A DNA stretch of 64,000 nucleotides from Pleomorphomonas sp. JP5. Lineage in GTDB: Bacteria; Pseudomonadota; Alphaproteobacteria; Rhizobiales; Pleomorphomonadaceae. Positions 52,950 through 61,424 of this stretch are shown here, piece by piece. The stretch spans positions 389,015 through 453,014 of the forward strand of contig NZ_JAMDLI010000008.1 of NCBI RefSeq assembly GCF_023721815.1, read 5' to 3'. A model generated the notes under the pieces. That model worked only from the letters and a program-made list of their open reading frames with translations, ran no database searches and had not been told where the DNA came from. Within the stretch, counting starts at the first letter, position 1. Every line of letters starts with the position of its first letter. A program made the translations under genes and the position numbers.

Positions 52950-53474
52950 ATGAAGCCGCGCGTTCAGCCGACCTCCGAGGAAATCACGTTTCTTCCCAAC
53001 GAAATCATTGTTTCCAAAACAGATCTCAAGGGGCGGATTACCTACGCGAACTCGACGTTCTCCAGGATTTGTGGCTACAGCCGCGCCGAACTGATGAACG
53101 CGCCGCACTCGATCATTCGTCACCCCGACATGCCACGCTGCGTCTTCAAGTTGCTCTGGGACCAGATTGGCGAAGAGCGCGAGATCTTCGCCTACGTGAA
53201 GAACATGGCGCGAAACGGCGCCTTCTACTGGGTGTTCGCCCATGTGACACCGTCGTTCGACACGGAAGGCAGGGTTAGCGGCTACCACTCCAGCCGGCGA
53301 GTGCCCGACCGCCGCGTCGTTCGGGACGTCATCGAGCCCCTCTACGGAGACCTGCTTCGCATAGAGGCCTCGCATGCCAGCCCCAAGGAGGGGCTGGCCG
53401 CCTCTTTCGCCCAGCTCATGAGCATCGTGAAATCGAAAGCCGCCAGCTATGACGAACTCATCTTCTCGCTTTGA
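52950..53474 (+). CDS. Stand-alone Aer-type PAS protein
   Basis: This 174-residue soluble protein consists of an aerotaxis-type PAS domain (about residues 10-125) and a helical tail. The segments [34 protein letters not shown] and [12 protein letters not shown] are those of the PAS domain of Aer-like receptors, which bind FAD and sense redox state or oxygen. The ATG at 52950 has GAGGTG 6 bases before it; a GTG at 52941 is also possible. Its stop lies inside the next gene: the two overlap by 26 bp. In other bacteria this PAS is part of the receptor protein itself, so here the sensor may be a separate subunit. Confidence 0.88.
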   Translation: MKPRVQPTSEEITFLPNEIIVSKTDLKGRITYANSTFSRICGYSRAELMNAPHSIIRHPDMPRCVFKLLWDQIGEEREIFAYVKNMARNGAFYWVFAHVTPSFDTEGRVSGYHSSRRVPDRRVVRDVIEPLYGDLLRIEASHASPKEGLAASFAQLMSIVKSKAASYDELIFSL

Positions 53475-55065
53475 GGCGTTCGCCCCAGGCGCGGCGGTCA
53501 TCCTGCTGCTCGCAGGCGCGGCCGGCGCCTTGGCGGCGGACATGCCCGCGTTGGCTCTCTCGTTGATCGTCGTCGGCATCTTGGGCACAGCGGCAAGTCT
53601 TGTCATCGCCCTGCGCCTTCATTCCGCCATCGGACGCTCGATCCGGGTGGCCCGCGCCCTCGGTCAAGGGGACTTCGAAACCCGCGACCTGGCCTTCGAT
53701 CAATGGGGCCAGGCCGGCGAGCTTACCGAGGCCATCAACGACATGGCCGACCACATCGACGCCTTCGTGCGCGAGGCCAGCGCAGCCATGGAGGCCGTCC
53801 GCCTGAACCGCTATTATCGGCGGATCCTGCCCAACGGCATGGAAGGCGCCCTGCTCCGCGCTTCATCGACCATCAATGAAGCCACCGACATGATCCAGGA
53901 GCGCGTGCAGGCCTTCGAGGTCTCCACCGACGAGTTCGGCGCCACGATCAACTCGATCGTGGAGAGCCTCGTCAACGCCTCGCGCGATATGGGAGGCGCG
54001 GCGACGCGCCTCGGCGAGGGAGCCAGCTCGACGGACCAGCGCGCCACCGACGCGGCATCCAGTTCGAGCATGGCCTCCACCGATGTTCAGCGGGTCGCTC
54101 AGGCTGCGGCGCAACTCACCAGTTCGGCCCGCGACGTCGGCCGCGAGATCGAACGCTCGGCCGCCATTGCCCAGGATGCCGTCAACCGCGCCGAGGAAAC
54201 CAAGCGCATCGTTGCCGGCCTGTCGGATGCCGCCGAGAAGATCGGTGCCGTCATCGGCCTGATCGAGCAGGTCGCGGAGCAGACCAACCTTCTGGCTCTC
54301 AATGCCACCATTGAGGCTGCACGGGCGGGCGAAGCCGGCAAGGGATTTGCCGTGGTCGCGCAGGAAGTGAAGGCGCTTGCCTCGCAGACAGCCGCAGCCA
54401 CGGGCGAGATCACCCGGCATATCTCCGACGTCCAGTCGGCAACCCGCGCCGCCGTCGGCAGCATCGCCGGCATCGGTGGAACCATCGCCGAGATCAATAC
54501 CATCACGTCGGACATGCGCGGTTCGATCGAAGCGCAAATCGCCGCCACGACGGAGATCGCCGAGGGTGTGAACAACGCCTCCGAGGGCACAAGGCAGGTG
54601 TCGGACCGAATATCCGGGATCACCGGCATCGCCCGCGAGACGTCGACGCTGGCGCAAAGCCTGTTCTCGACCTCCGGCGCGCTGTCCTCCGAGGGTGACC
54701 GCCTTTCCGTCACCGTGCGCGAGTTCCTCGTCAGGTTGCGGCGTGGACCGCTCGATCGCCGTCAAGCCGCAGAGCGCGTGCCTGGCGGCCACACCGTGAC
54801 CATCGTCTCGGAACGAGGAACCGCGACGGCCACCTGTGTCGACATTTCCCTGACCGGCGCCCGCTTTGCCGGCCAGTTGCCGCCACTGAGAGTCGGCGAT
54901 GAGATCCAAGTCACCGGCGAAAAGGACATCGCCGTGCCAGGCACCGTGCGCTGGATTCGCGACAACAACATCGGCGTCGAGTTCAGGGTTGCCGAGATGA
55001 CGCAGGCCGCATCCAACCGCCTGCGGCACCTGGTGAACAAGGGCCGATCGAGGGCGGCGGCCTAA
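53449..55065 (+). CDS. Methyl-accepting chemotaxis protein with C-terminal PilZ domain
   Basis: This is a 538-residue chemoreceptor. Two adjacent membrane segments (about 12-30 and 33-57) have almost no periplasmic part between them. A HAMP domain follows (about 57-110), then a long coiled-coil signalling domain with the hairpin tip [23 protein letters not shown] (near 270-293). A PilZ domain occupies about 430-525. The PilZ keeps D-I-S-L-T-G (D-x-S-x-x-G), but its arginine motif reads R-Q-A-A-E-R, with four residues between arginines instead of three, so cyclic-di-GMP binding is not certain. The missing sensor input is probably supplied by the overlapping PAS protein. No che genes are adjacent. 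Confidence 0.92.
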   Translation: MTNSSSRFEAFAPGAAVILLLAGAAGALAADMPALALSLIVVGILGTAASLVIALRLHSAIGRSIRVARALGQGDFETRDLAFDQWGQAGELTEAINDMADHIDAFVREASAAMEAVRLNRYYRRILPNGMEGALLRASSTINEATDMIQERVQAFEVSTDEFGATINSIVESLVNASRDMGGAATRLGEGASSTDQRATDAASSSSMASTDVQRVAQAAAQLTSSARDVGREIERSAAIAQDAVNRAEETKRIVAGLSDAAEKIGAVIGLIEQVAEQTNLLALNATIEAARAGEAGKGFAVVAQEVKALASQTAAATGEITRHISDVQSATRAAVGSIAGIGGTIAEINTITSDMRGSIEAQIAATTEIAEGVNNASEGTRQVSDRISGITGIARETSTLAQSLFSTSGALSSEGDRLSVTVREFLVRLRRGPLDRRQAAERVPGGHTVTIVSERGTATATCVDISLTGARFAGQLPPLRVGDEIQVTGEKDIAVPGTVRWIRDNNIGVEFRVAEMTQAASNRLRHLVNKGRSRAAA

Positions 55066-55122
55066 GGCTTCCACCACCCAAGGATGAGTCAACGACGCCG
55101 GCCAATGCCGACGTCGTGTCGT

Positions 55123-55638
55123 TCATTGACGCTCGAGCCTGAGATGGGCGATCTGGCCGAAGCGCCCGACGTCGACGAGCTTCAGCGTTCGCGGTTGCGC
55201 CACATCCGGATAAAGCGGGATGCCATCGCCGAGAATGACCGGAACGATGAACTGATCGAGCCTGTCCAGTGCGTCGCGGTCGATAAATGCCTGTTGCAAC
55301 CGGCCGCCACCGACAATCCATGCATTCCGCTGCCGAGCCGCACGGAGGTGCTCGATCAGCGCGTCGACGCCAGCGGTCCAGACCTCGGCATCATCCGGCA
55401 AATCCGCGATGGCGCTCGAGGTAACGACGATCAGGTGCTTGCCTCCATAAGGCCAGGACGGCATGGCCCGGCGGCAAACGTCATAGGTGGTCCGCCCCAT
55501 CACCAGAGTAGAGATGCCGGCGTAGAACTCTTCATAGCCGGCCTCCTCGGCCGAGTAGGGATCCAGGAAGGCAAAGCTGTGGTCGGGAGCGGCAATGTAG
55601 CCGTCCAGCGTCGAGGCGATGTAGCCGCAGATCATCAT
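55123..55638 (-). CDS. Dihydrofolate reductase family protein (RibD C-terminal type)
   Basis: This is a 171-residue reductase fold. Features: Y-I-A-S-T-L-D-G-Y-I-A near 6-16, V-M-G-R-T-T-Y-D-V near 47-55, W-P-Y-G-G-K-H-L-I-V-V-T-S near 63-75, and the NADPH-binding I-V-G-G-G-R-L near 108-114. It is closer to YyaP/YwjB-like proteins than to true FolA; the substrate may be a pteridine, flavin precursor or other carbonyl. It lies downstream of an amino-acid ABC permease gene on the same strand, 74 bp away. It is convergent with the MCP gene. Confidence 0.85.
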   Translation of the reverse strand: MMICGYIASTLDGYIAAPDHSFAFLDPYSAEEAGYEEFYAGISTLVMGRTTYDVCRRAMPSWPYGGKHLIVVTSSAIADLPDDAEVWTAGVDALIEHLRAARQRNAWIVGGGRLQQAFIDRDALDRLDQFIVPVILGDGIPLYPDVAQPRTLKLVDVGRFGQIAHLRLERQ

Positions 55639-55711
55639 TTCGCTCCGGGTTCAGGGGAGCAAGATGATAGCGGCGGTGCTGCCCGATCCCGTCAGCAGCC
55701 CGATTGCCTCG

Positions 55712-56536
55712 TCAGCGCCGGTCGCCAATGAAATCGCGATGGCGTTGCAGACGACTTTCGAGACCTCGCACGGCCAGCGATAGCGAGACGGTCATCAACA
55801 GGTAGACATAGGCGACGACGTTGTATGTCTCGAAGAACATGAAGGTGCCCGACGAGTACACCTTGCCGAGCTGGGTCACGTCCTGCACGCCAAGCACCGA
55901 GACCAGCGACGAGTCCTTGAGCATCGCCACGAAATCGTTACCGAGCGGCGGAAGCACCGTCCGGAAGGCCTGGGGCATGATGATCAGGCGAAAAACCTTG
56001 AAGCGGCTGAGACCAAGAGCCTTGGCTGCCTCGATCTGGCCACGGTCAACCGACTGCAGGCCGGCGCGAAAAATTTCGGAGAGAAAAGCCGAATAGGAGA
56101 TGACCAGCGCCACCACGGCCCGCCACAAGAGGTCGAAATCGCGGACACTGGCCGATCCCATGACCCCGGCGGCCTGAAGCGGCGCGGTGACGATGTTCCA
56201 GAAAGCAATCAGCGCCGGTGCGGCGACAAAGGCCATGTAGAACAGAAGCACCAGCACCGGTACGCCGCGAATGATCTCGACGTAGAAGGTGGCGACCTCG
56301 CGAAGAAGGCGGTGTTTCGACAGACCGGCCGATGCGACGCCAAGACCGATCACGCAGGCGAAGACATAGGCGAGGACCGTCACGAAAACACTCACCCAAA
56401 TGCCGGTCGCCACGGCACCGAAGATGACGCGGTAACTCTCGTCGGAGCCGATGACGAGACCAAAGGCTATGGCAAGGAGTATCGCCGCGATCAGCCAAAA
56501 GGGCAGCTCGCGGCGACGTGTCTCTGATGGAGTCAA
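55712..56536 (-). CDS. Amino-acid ABC transporter permease
   Basis: The product is a 274-residue inner-membrane permease of the HisM/GlnP type. Hydrophobic segments lie at about 12-32, 40-75, 85-110, 135-165 and 240-262. The cytoplasmic EAA loop, which contacts the ATPase, is E-A-A-K-A-L-G-L-S-R-F-K-V-F-R-L-I-I-M-P-Q-A (near 168-189). The start is probably the TTG at 56536, 7 bases after the stop of the upstream binding-protein gene; the ribosome site is weak. No ATP-binding gene follows in the window: the next genes on this strand are the DHFR-like gene. The ATPase must be supplied from elsewhere. Confidence 0.87.
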   Translation of the reverse strand: MTPSETRRRELPFWLIAAILLAIAFGLVIGSDESYRVIFGAVATGIWVSVFVTVLAYVFACVIGLGVASAGLSKHRLLREVATFYVEIIRGVPVLVLLFYMAFVAAPALIAFWNIVTAPLQAAGVMGSASVRDFDLLWRAVVALVISYSAFLSEIFRAGLQSVDRGQIEAAKALGLSRFKVFRLIIMPQAFRTVLPPLGNDFVAMLKDSSLVSVLGVQDVTQLGKVYSSGTFMFFETYNVVAYVYLLMTVSLSLAVRGLESRLQRHRDFIGDRR

Positions 56537-56543
56537 GGCCGGC

Positions 56544-57344
56544 TCAGTTCTGGCTCTTGTAGTCGTAGAGCCACTTCTTGTTGAGCGCCTCAAAGGTGCC
56601 ATCGGCCTTCATGGAAGCGATGGCCGCATTGATCGGCGCGGTAAGGTCGGAGTCCTTCTTGAGGATGAAACCGAACTCTTCGCGGCCGAGCGGAGTACCG
56701 ACGACCTTGAAGGCGCCGGGCTGGGCGCCGATGTAGCCATCCGCCGAGGTCTTGTCCATCAGAACCGTGTCGACGTCGCCGGCCTTCAACGCCTGAACCG
56801 AAGCGCCAAAGGTCTCGAACAGCTTGACGCGCGGGTTCTTCTCGTCACCGTCGAGCACATTGTAGATGGCGACGTAGAAGTTGGTGGTGCCCGGCTGTGC
56901 GCCGACCAGCCCATCCTTGAGAGCCGCGAAAGACGGGCCGTCGGTGAAGCGATCCTCGTCGGCGCGTACCAGCATCAGCTGCTCGGAGATCATGTAGGGG
57001 TCGGAGAAGTCGACCTGCTGCTTGCGCTCGTCATTGATGGTGATGCCATCCATGCCGACATCGAACTGCCCGTCGCGCACCGCCTGGATCATGGCGTCCC
57101 ACGACGTCAGCTTCCATTCGACCTTGGCGTTGAGACGCTTGCCGATCTCGTTGAAGGCATCATACTCCCAGCCGATGCCCTCGCCTGTCTTCGGATCGGC
57201 GAAGTTGAGCGGAACGTAGGCATTCTCCGTGACCGCGACAATGGTGCGTCCCTTGAGATCGGGCAGATCGGCCGAATTGGCCGAGGACACGAAAGCGGAC
57301 AACAGAACGGCGGCGGCAGCCGCCGCCCTCGCAACAACCTGCAT
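56544..57344 (-). CDS. Amino-acid ABC transporter substrate-binding protein
   Basis: This 266-residue periplasmic binding protein is of the SBP_bac_3 type. The signal peptide is A-R-A-A-A-A-A-A-V-L-L-S-A-F-V-S-S-A-N-S-A (cleavage near 25). The domain starts G-R-T-I-V-A-V-T-E-N-A-Y-V-P-L-N-F, then G-W-E-Y-D-A-F-N-E-I-G and the G-M-D-G-I-T-I-N-D-E-R motif, which binds the amino-acid alpha-amino and carboxyl groups. It ends N-K-K-W-L-Y-D-Y. The ligand cannot be deduced; polar amino acids such as arginine, lysine or glutamine are usual. The ATG at 57344 has GGAGGATC 8 bases upstream. It is followed directly by the permease gene. Confidence 0.9.
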   Translation of the reverse strand: MQVVARAAAAAAVLLSAFVSSANSADLPDLKGRTIVAVTENAYVPLNFADPKTGEGIGWEYDAFNEIGKRLNAKVEWKLTSWDAMIQAVRDGQFDVGMDGITINDERKQQVDFSDPYMISEQLMLVRADEDRFTDGPSFAALKDGLVGAQPGTTNFYVAIYNVLDGDEKNPRVKLFETFGASVQALKAGDVDTVLMDKTSADGYIGAQPGAFKVVGTPLGREEFGFILKKDSDLTAPINAAIASMKADGTFEALNKKWLYDYKSQN

Positions 57345-57477
57345 GAAAGGATCCTCCGTCGCTGAGGTAGCCGGAACGAGATCCCTTCGTCGCCGGCGCG
57401 TGAAGGCCACTATTGGCTTTTTCGCGCAAGGCTGGCAAGGGTTTACTTGCCTTTCGGCTTGATCGGCGAGGGCTGTG

Positions 57478-57816
57478 TCAGTCCCGCGTCACCGGCAGTC
57501 CATTCATCCGCCAGACGCTGATGCCGCCGCCCAAATGCCCCTCCACCGCATGTCCGGCGGACTTGCACAACGAGAGCGCCTGGCCCGATCGACCGCCCGA
57601 CAGGCAGTAGAGCACCACCGGCTTGTCCTGCGGCAGGTCGCCGACCCAGGTGGACAGCTTGGAGAGTGGACGATGAAGGGCACCTGGAATGTGCCCGTCG
57701 TTCCACTCGTGCGCCTCGCGCACGTCGACAAGGTGAATGGCCTCGCGATCGAGCAGGTCCTTGACCTCCTGCGGCGTCAGCGTCTTGAAAGCGTTGCGAT
57801 TGAAGAAGGAGAGCAT
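57478..57816 (-). CDS. Rhodanese-like sulfurtransferase
   Basis: This is a 112-residue single rhodanese domain. The active-site Cys lies in V-V-L-Y-C-L-S-G-G-R-S (near residue 70), a six-residue loop typical of sulfurtransferases that act on thiosulfate or persulfides. V-D-V-R-E-x-H-E-W-x-x-G-H-I-P-G-A (near 30-46) is the conserved substrate-side motif. The ATG at 57816 has GGAG 6 bases upstream. It is the gene after the SqrR-like repressor on the same strand and has its own promoter with the same AT-rich element. It fits removal of sulfide-derived persulfides. Confidence 0.9.
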   Translation of the reverse strand: MLSFFNRNAFKTLTPQEVKDLLDREAIHLVDVREAHEWNDGHIPGALHRPLSKLSTWVGDLPQDKPVVLYCLSGGRSGQALSLCKSAGHAVEGHLGGGISVWRMNGLPVTRD

Positions 57817-57854
57817 TGGAACTCCATCCTGTTTATTTTGTATGACGGTAGATA

Positions 57855-57883
57855 CGAATATTCTAATATAAATCATCTGTCAA
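57855..57883 (-). promoter_or_regulatory. Promoter of rhodanese gene with SqrR-like element
   Basis: Read on the minus strand: TTGACA (57878-57883), 17-bp spacer, TATTCG (57855-57860). The element TATATTAGAATATT (57857-57870) covers the end of the spacer and part of the -10. The same element, one base different, lies at the same position in the promoter of the SqrR-like gene. Confidence 0.6.
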
Positions 57884-57938
57884 GGATTTTGCGTACGGAT
57901 CTTCTCGTTCCGGAGACAATCGCACTGTCCACCCAGTG

Positions 57939-58292
57939 TCAGCCCTTCTGCGACGACGGCGCGCAGTAAAGCTCGTAAAGCAAACCGATCAGCCGGCGCG
58001 CGTTATCGGAGGCCAAACGATAGTAGATGGTCTGTGCTTCCCGTCGAGTAGCCACGATGCCGAGGTCGCGCAGGCGGGCGAGATGTTGCGACAATGCCGA
58101 CTGACCAAGCCCGACGGACTCGGCGAGCGCCCCAACGGACATCTCGTTATCGACAAGGCGGCAAAGAACCATTAGTCGCTTGGACTGGCCGAGAGCCGAC
58201 AGCAGCCGGGCGGCCTCCTCGGCCCGCGACTCCATGACCTCGAGCGGATTGCCGAACGGTTCGCAAAGGCTGGATTCGACCGGCGCCATCAT
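57939..58292 (-). CDS. ArsR family regulator, SqrR/BigR type
   Basis: This is a 117-residue winged-helix repressor. The HTH is L-G-L-G-Q-S-A-L-S-Q-H-L-A-R-L-R-D-L-G-I-V (near 60-80). Cys44 (M-V-L-C-R-L-V) and Cys110 (Y-E-L-Y-C) are 66 residues apart, the same spacing as the two cysteines that form a persulfide-dependent bridge in SqrR (Cys41 and Cys107) and in BigR. A third Cys at residue 10 is extra. The metal-binding residues of ArsR/SmtB sensors are absent. The gene for a rhodanese follows on the same strand. It probably represses both genes until reactive sulfur accumulates. It is divergent from the GGDEF-EAL gene. Confidence 0.85.
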   Translation of the reverse strand: MMAPVESSLCEPFGNPLEVMESRAEEAARLLSALGQSKRLMVLCRLVDNEMSVGALAESVGLGQSALSQHLARLRDLGIVATRREAQTIYYRLASDNARRLIGLLYELYCAPSSQKG

Positions 58293-58321
58293 AGTCTGTA
58301 CCCTCGTGCTTTAGTAACCTC

Positions 58322-58350
58322 ATAATATTCAAATATACGCAACTTGGCAA
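58322..58350 (-). promoter_or_regulatory. Promoter of SqrR-like gene with shared AT-rich element
   Basis: Read on the minus strand: TTGCCA (58345-58350), 17-bp spacer, TATTAT (58322-58327). The element TATATTTGAATATT (58324-58337) overlaps the end of the spacer and the start of the -10. It contains an ATATT-N2-AATAT inverted repeat. Probable autoregulatory operator. Confidence 0.6.
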
Positions 58351-58470
58351 TTCCAATCCTCGGGCCCTGATCGAGCGGTTGCAACGCCAAGGCGACTTAG
58401 CGAATTGTTATCAAAGAGGCGGTTATTTTCGGGGGCCGACACGTCGGGTCGGATCGCGGGCGACGTTGTC

Positions 58471-60930
58471 ATGAAAACGTTATCGGAAATGCAGTCTCCC
58501 AAGGGAAAAGTCCTCCGCAGGCCTCTCGTCCTGTCGCTGCAGGCGATCGTGGTGGCCATCGTAGGCCTGATGCTCGTTATCTTGCAGCTGGCCGTCGGGG
58601 TAACCGAAACCGCCCGACAGCTTGACGGAATCAAGTCGGAGGCCATGTATCGGGCAAGGACCGGCCTAGACTTGCTCGCTGCCATTCCATCCGGCAAGGC
58701 GGAGTCTGGCCAGAACGGGATCGATCCACAGACTGCGCTAAACTCCCTTCGCTCCATCGCCGACATTTATGCCCGCAATCATCCAGGCGAAACGATACAA
58801 ATCGAAACAGGTGTCTCCTTCGGCGATCAAGCCGCGTCGGGCGATGATATCGTGGCCTGGGGCGATGACGATCTCAGTGTGAAGCGTGGCTTCACGCTCG
58901 ACGATGGCACGAACCGCGTTTCAGGATTCTTCCTGGCTCACGTCGATCTCAGTGACGAGTACGCCCACTGGCGCAGGAGTATTCAGGATCGGATCCAGCT
59001 CGCCGCCTTCATCGTCCTGTCGGTGTTGATGCTCGCCGTGCTCCTCATGCGCGTCATCGTGGTCAGCCCGCTAGAAAGGCTCAGCGGCCTCACCCGCCGC
59101 CTCGCCGCCGGCGAACTGGTCGAAGTGCCCGAGCCCGTCGATCATGCACGCGAGATCTGCGACTTGTCCGAAGCGCTGGTGGTGTTCCGCAACAATCTCG
59201 CCCAGAAAAACAAGCTGGAAGCCACCAACGTGGTTGCGTTGCGCAAACTCGAAAGGGCAACCGGCAACCTCGACATGGCGCTCCGCGCGATGACACAGGG
59301 CCTTGCCCTGTTCGACGCTCAATACCGCCTGCTTCTGGTCAATGAGCGCTTCCTGGAAATCTTCGATCTGGCCGAGGGAGACTTTGCGGCGAGGCTGTCG
59401 GCGCAAGACGTCGAAGACCTGATTGCCAGGCGGATCGCCACGGCGCCCGACCTCAAACACCATTTCGCCGCCATGGAGTTGTTCGGCCGGCATCTCGGCC
59501 GCCTGTTCACGCAGGCCGAACCGGTATCCGGCGAGGAGACCTTCGGCGACCGGACCATTTCCTTCACCCACGTAATCACCGGAGAAGGCGGCTGGGTCAC
59601 CACCGTCGAAGACGTTACCGAGCGCCGGGCGCAAGAGGCGCGCCTCGCCTACCTTTCGCGCTTCGATGCCCTCACCGGCTTGCCCAACCGCACCCAGTTC
59701 AATGACCGGCTGGCCCTTGACCTCGCCTGGGCGGCCGACAACAGCGTCAAACTCGCGGCGATCGGCCTCGATCTCAATCAGTTCAAGGAAATCAACGACC
59801 AGCGTGGTCATAGCGTCGGTGATGCCGTTCTCGTGGCAATCGGCCGCCGGCTGGAAAGCGTGGCGCAGGACGGCGAGTTCGTCGGCCGTATCGGCGGCGA
59901 TGAGTATTGCGCGCTCAAGAAGTTCAGCCTTCAGGCGGAGATCGGCGAGTTCATCGCCCGCCTGGAGCGCTGCTTCGAGGATCCCATACGCGTCGAAGAG
60001 AACGATATTTCCGTCAGCGTTTCGATCGGCGTCGCCATCTACCCGGACGATGCGGTGGATGCGGAGCAGCTCGTCAACAATGCCGATCTTGCGAAATATC
60101 GCGCCAAGCGATCGGTGACGCAGAACGTCTGCTTCTATGAAGCGGAAATGGATGAAGCCTCGCGCGAGCGGCGGACCATGGCGCGGGATCTGTGGGATGC
60201 GCTCGACCGGGAGGAGTTCCACCTGACCTATCAGGTGCAGAAGAACATCCGGTCCCGCGAAACCATCGGCTACGAGGCCCTCATCCGCTGGACGCATCCG
60301 ACGCGCGGCGCCATTCCACCGGACGTCTTCATACCCATAGCCGAGGAGTGCGGCGCCATCCTGCCCATCGGCCGCTGGGTGCTGAGGCGTGCCTGCCAGG
60401 ACGCCGCGGCCTGGAATGATGACCTTCGCGTCGCCGTCAACCTGTCGCCAGTTCAGATCGCCAACGACGACATCGTCAAGCTGGTTCACGAAACGCTGCT
60501 CGAGACCGGCTTTGCGCCACAGCGCCTCGAACTGGAAATCACCGAGTCGACCATCATCGGCGACAAGGCGCATGCCCTGCATGTCCTGAGGCAACTCAAG
60601 GCGCTGGGCGTCACCGTGGCGCTCGACGATTTCGGAACAGGCTACTCCTCGCTCGACACGTTGAACTCGTTCCCCTTCGACAAGATCAAGATCGACCGTT
60701 CCTTCCTGTCGGAAGCCGAGGAGAAGGAAGACTCGCGGGCCATCGTCAAGGCGGTGGTGGCGCTCGGCCGCAGCCTCGACGTGCCGGTGCTGGCCGAAGG
60801 CGTCGAGACGGTCGGCCAGCTCAGCATTCTCGAAGAGGAAGGCTGCGAGGAGGCCCAGGGCTTCCTGTTCGGCCGCCCTGCCCGGCTGACGGGCGACGAG
60901 GTGCTGAAGTCGATCGGGCGCAGCGCCTGA
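58471..60930 (+). CDS. Membrane GGDEF-EAL protein (cyclic-di-GMP turnover)
   Basis: The product is 819 residues. It has two membrane segments (about 20-40 and 180-200) around a 140-residue periplasmic domain, a HAMP-like helix, a PAS-like region with A-M-T-Q-G-L-A-L-F-D (about 270-400), then GGDEF and EAL domains. The GGDEF loop reads G-G-D-E-Y, with Tyr for Phe, and has no R-x-x-D site; its activity is open. The EAL domain looks active: Y-E-A-L-I-R-W, N-L-S-P-V-Q, E-L-E-I-T-E-S, L-D-D-F-G-T-G, K-I-K-I-D-R-S-F and G-V-E-T are all present. Start ATG at 58471 is uncertain (no clear ribosome site; a TTG at 58405 is in frame). It is divergent from the SqrR-like gene. Confidence 0.9.
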   Translation: MKTLSEMQSPKGKVLRRPLVLSLQAIVVAIVGLMLVILQLAVGVTETARQLDGIKSEAMYRARTGLDLLAAIPSGKAESGQNGIDPQTALNSLRSIADIYARNHPGETIQIETGVSFGDQAASGDDIVAWGDDDLSVKRGFTLDDGTNRVSGFFLAHVDLSDEYAHWRRSIQDRIQLAAFIVLSVLMLAVLLMRVIVVSPLERLSGLTRRLAAGELVEVPEPVDHAREICDLSEALVVFRNNLAQKNKLEATNVVALRKLERATGNLDMALRAMTQGLALFDAQYRLLLVNERFLEIFDLAEGDFAARLSAQDVEDLIARRIATAPDLKHHFAAMELFGRHLGRLFTQAEPVSGEETFGDRTISFTHVITGEGGWVTTVEDVTERRAQEARLAYLSRFDALTGLPNRTQFNDRLALDLAWAADNSVKLAAIGLDLNQFKEINDQRGHSVGDAVLVAIGRRLESVAQDGEFVGRIGGDEYCALKKFSLQAEIGEFIARLERCFEDPIRVEENDISVSVSIGVAIYPDDAVDAEQLVNNADLAKYRAKRSVTQNVCFYEAEMDEASRERRTMARDLWDALDREEFHLTYQVQKNIRSRETIGYEALIRWTHPTRGAIPPDVFIPIAEECGAILPIGRWVLRRACQDAAAWNDDLRVAVNLSPVQIANDDIVKLVHETLLETGFAPQRLELEITESTIIGDKAHALHVLRQLKALGVTVALDDFGTGYSSLDTLNSFPFDKIKIDRSFLSEAEEKEDSRAIVKAVVALGRSLDVPVLAEGVETVGQLSILEEEGCEEAQGFLFGRPARLTGDEVLKSIGRSA

Positions 60931-61037
60931 CCCGCCCAAGAGGCAAAGCGCGCGGCTGCGTCGCGAACTACGCATTGGACGAGGTCGGCAAGGTCGACTA
61001 TTCGGGTGCCACGTTGAAACCTGCCTGAGGATCTCCC

Positions 61038-61424
61038 ATGGTCGTCGGACTCGCGGTGGTGCTGCTCTGCCAGCTCGTCGGTGAGATTTTCGCCTACACG
61101 ACGCATTTGCCCGTGCCGGCTCCCGTCGTCGGACTCGTGTTGCTGTTTGGCTTCTTTCTCGTGCGGGACCGCTGGGAATGGCTGCCCTTCTCGCTGCGCA
61201 GCGAGGAGATCGACAAGACCTGCGAAACGCTGGTGCAGCAGATGGCGCTGCTCTTCGTTCCGGCCGGCGTCGGCATCGTGCAGCGCCTCGGCATTCTCGA
61301 GGCAAACGTCGTCGGCGTACTCGCCATAATCGTGGTGACAACGGCATTCTCGATTGCCGTGACCGCCTATACGTTCCGGCTGGTGTCACGCTGGTTTCCA
61401 GCCCCGACGGAGAGCGAGGAATGA
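61038..61424 (+). CDS. LrgA/CidA family holin-like protein
   Basis: This 128-residue membrane protein has four hydrophobic segments (about 2-18, 28-42, 65-85 and 88-110). Family motifs are P-V-P-A-P-V-V-G-L-V-L-L-F near 25-37 and Q-M-A-L-L-F-V-P-A-G-V-G near 68-79. CidA/LrgA proteins influence murein hydrolase activity, programmed lysis or metabolite (for example pyruvate) transport. Its stop codon overlaps the start of the LrgB gene (ATGA), so the two are translated together and probably form one complex. Confidence 0.92.
   Translation: MVVGLAVVLLCQLVGEIFAYTTHLPVPAPVVGLVLLFGFFLVRDRWEWLPFSLRSEEIDKTCETLVQQMALLFVPAGVGIVQRLGILEANVVGVLAIIVVTTAFSIAVTAYTFRLVSRWFPAPTESEE

Noticed and set aside
59071..61389. 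A 772-codon open frame antisense to the GGDEF-EAL and LrgA genes
   Set aside because: It spans two real genes on the other strand and has an Arg/Leu/Asp-rich composition typical of antisense frames.
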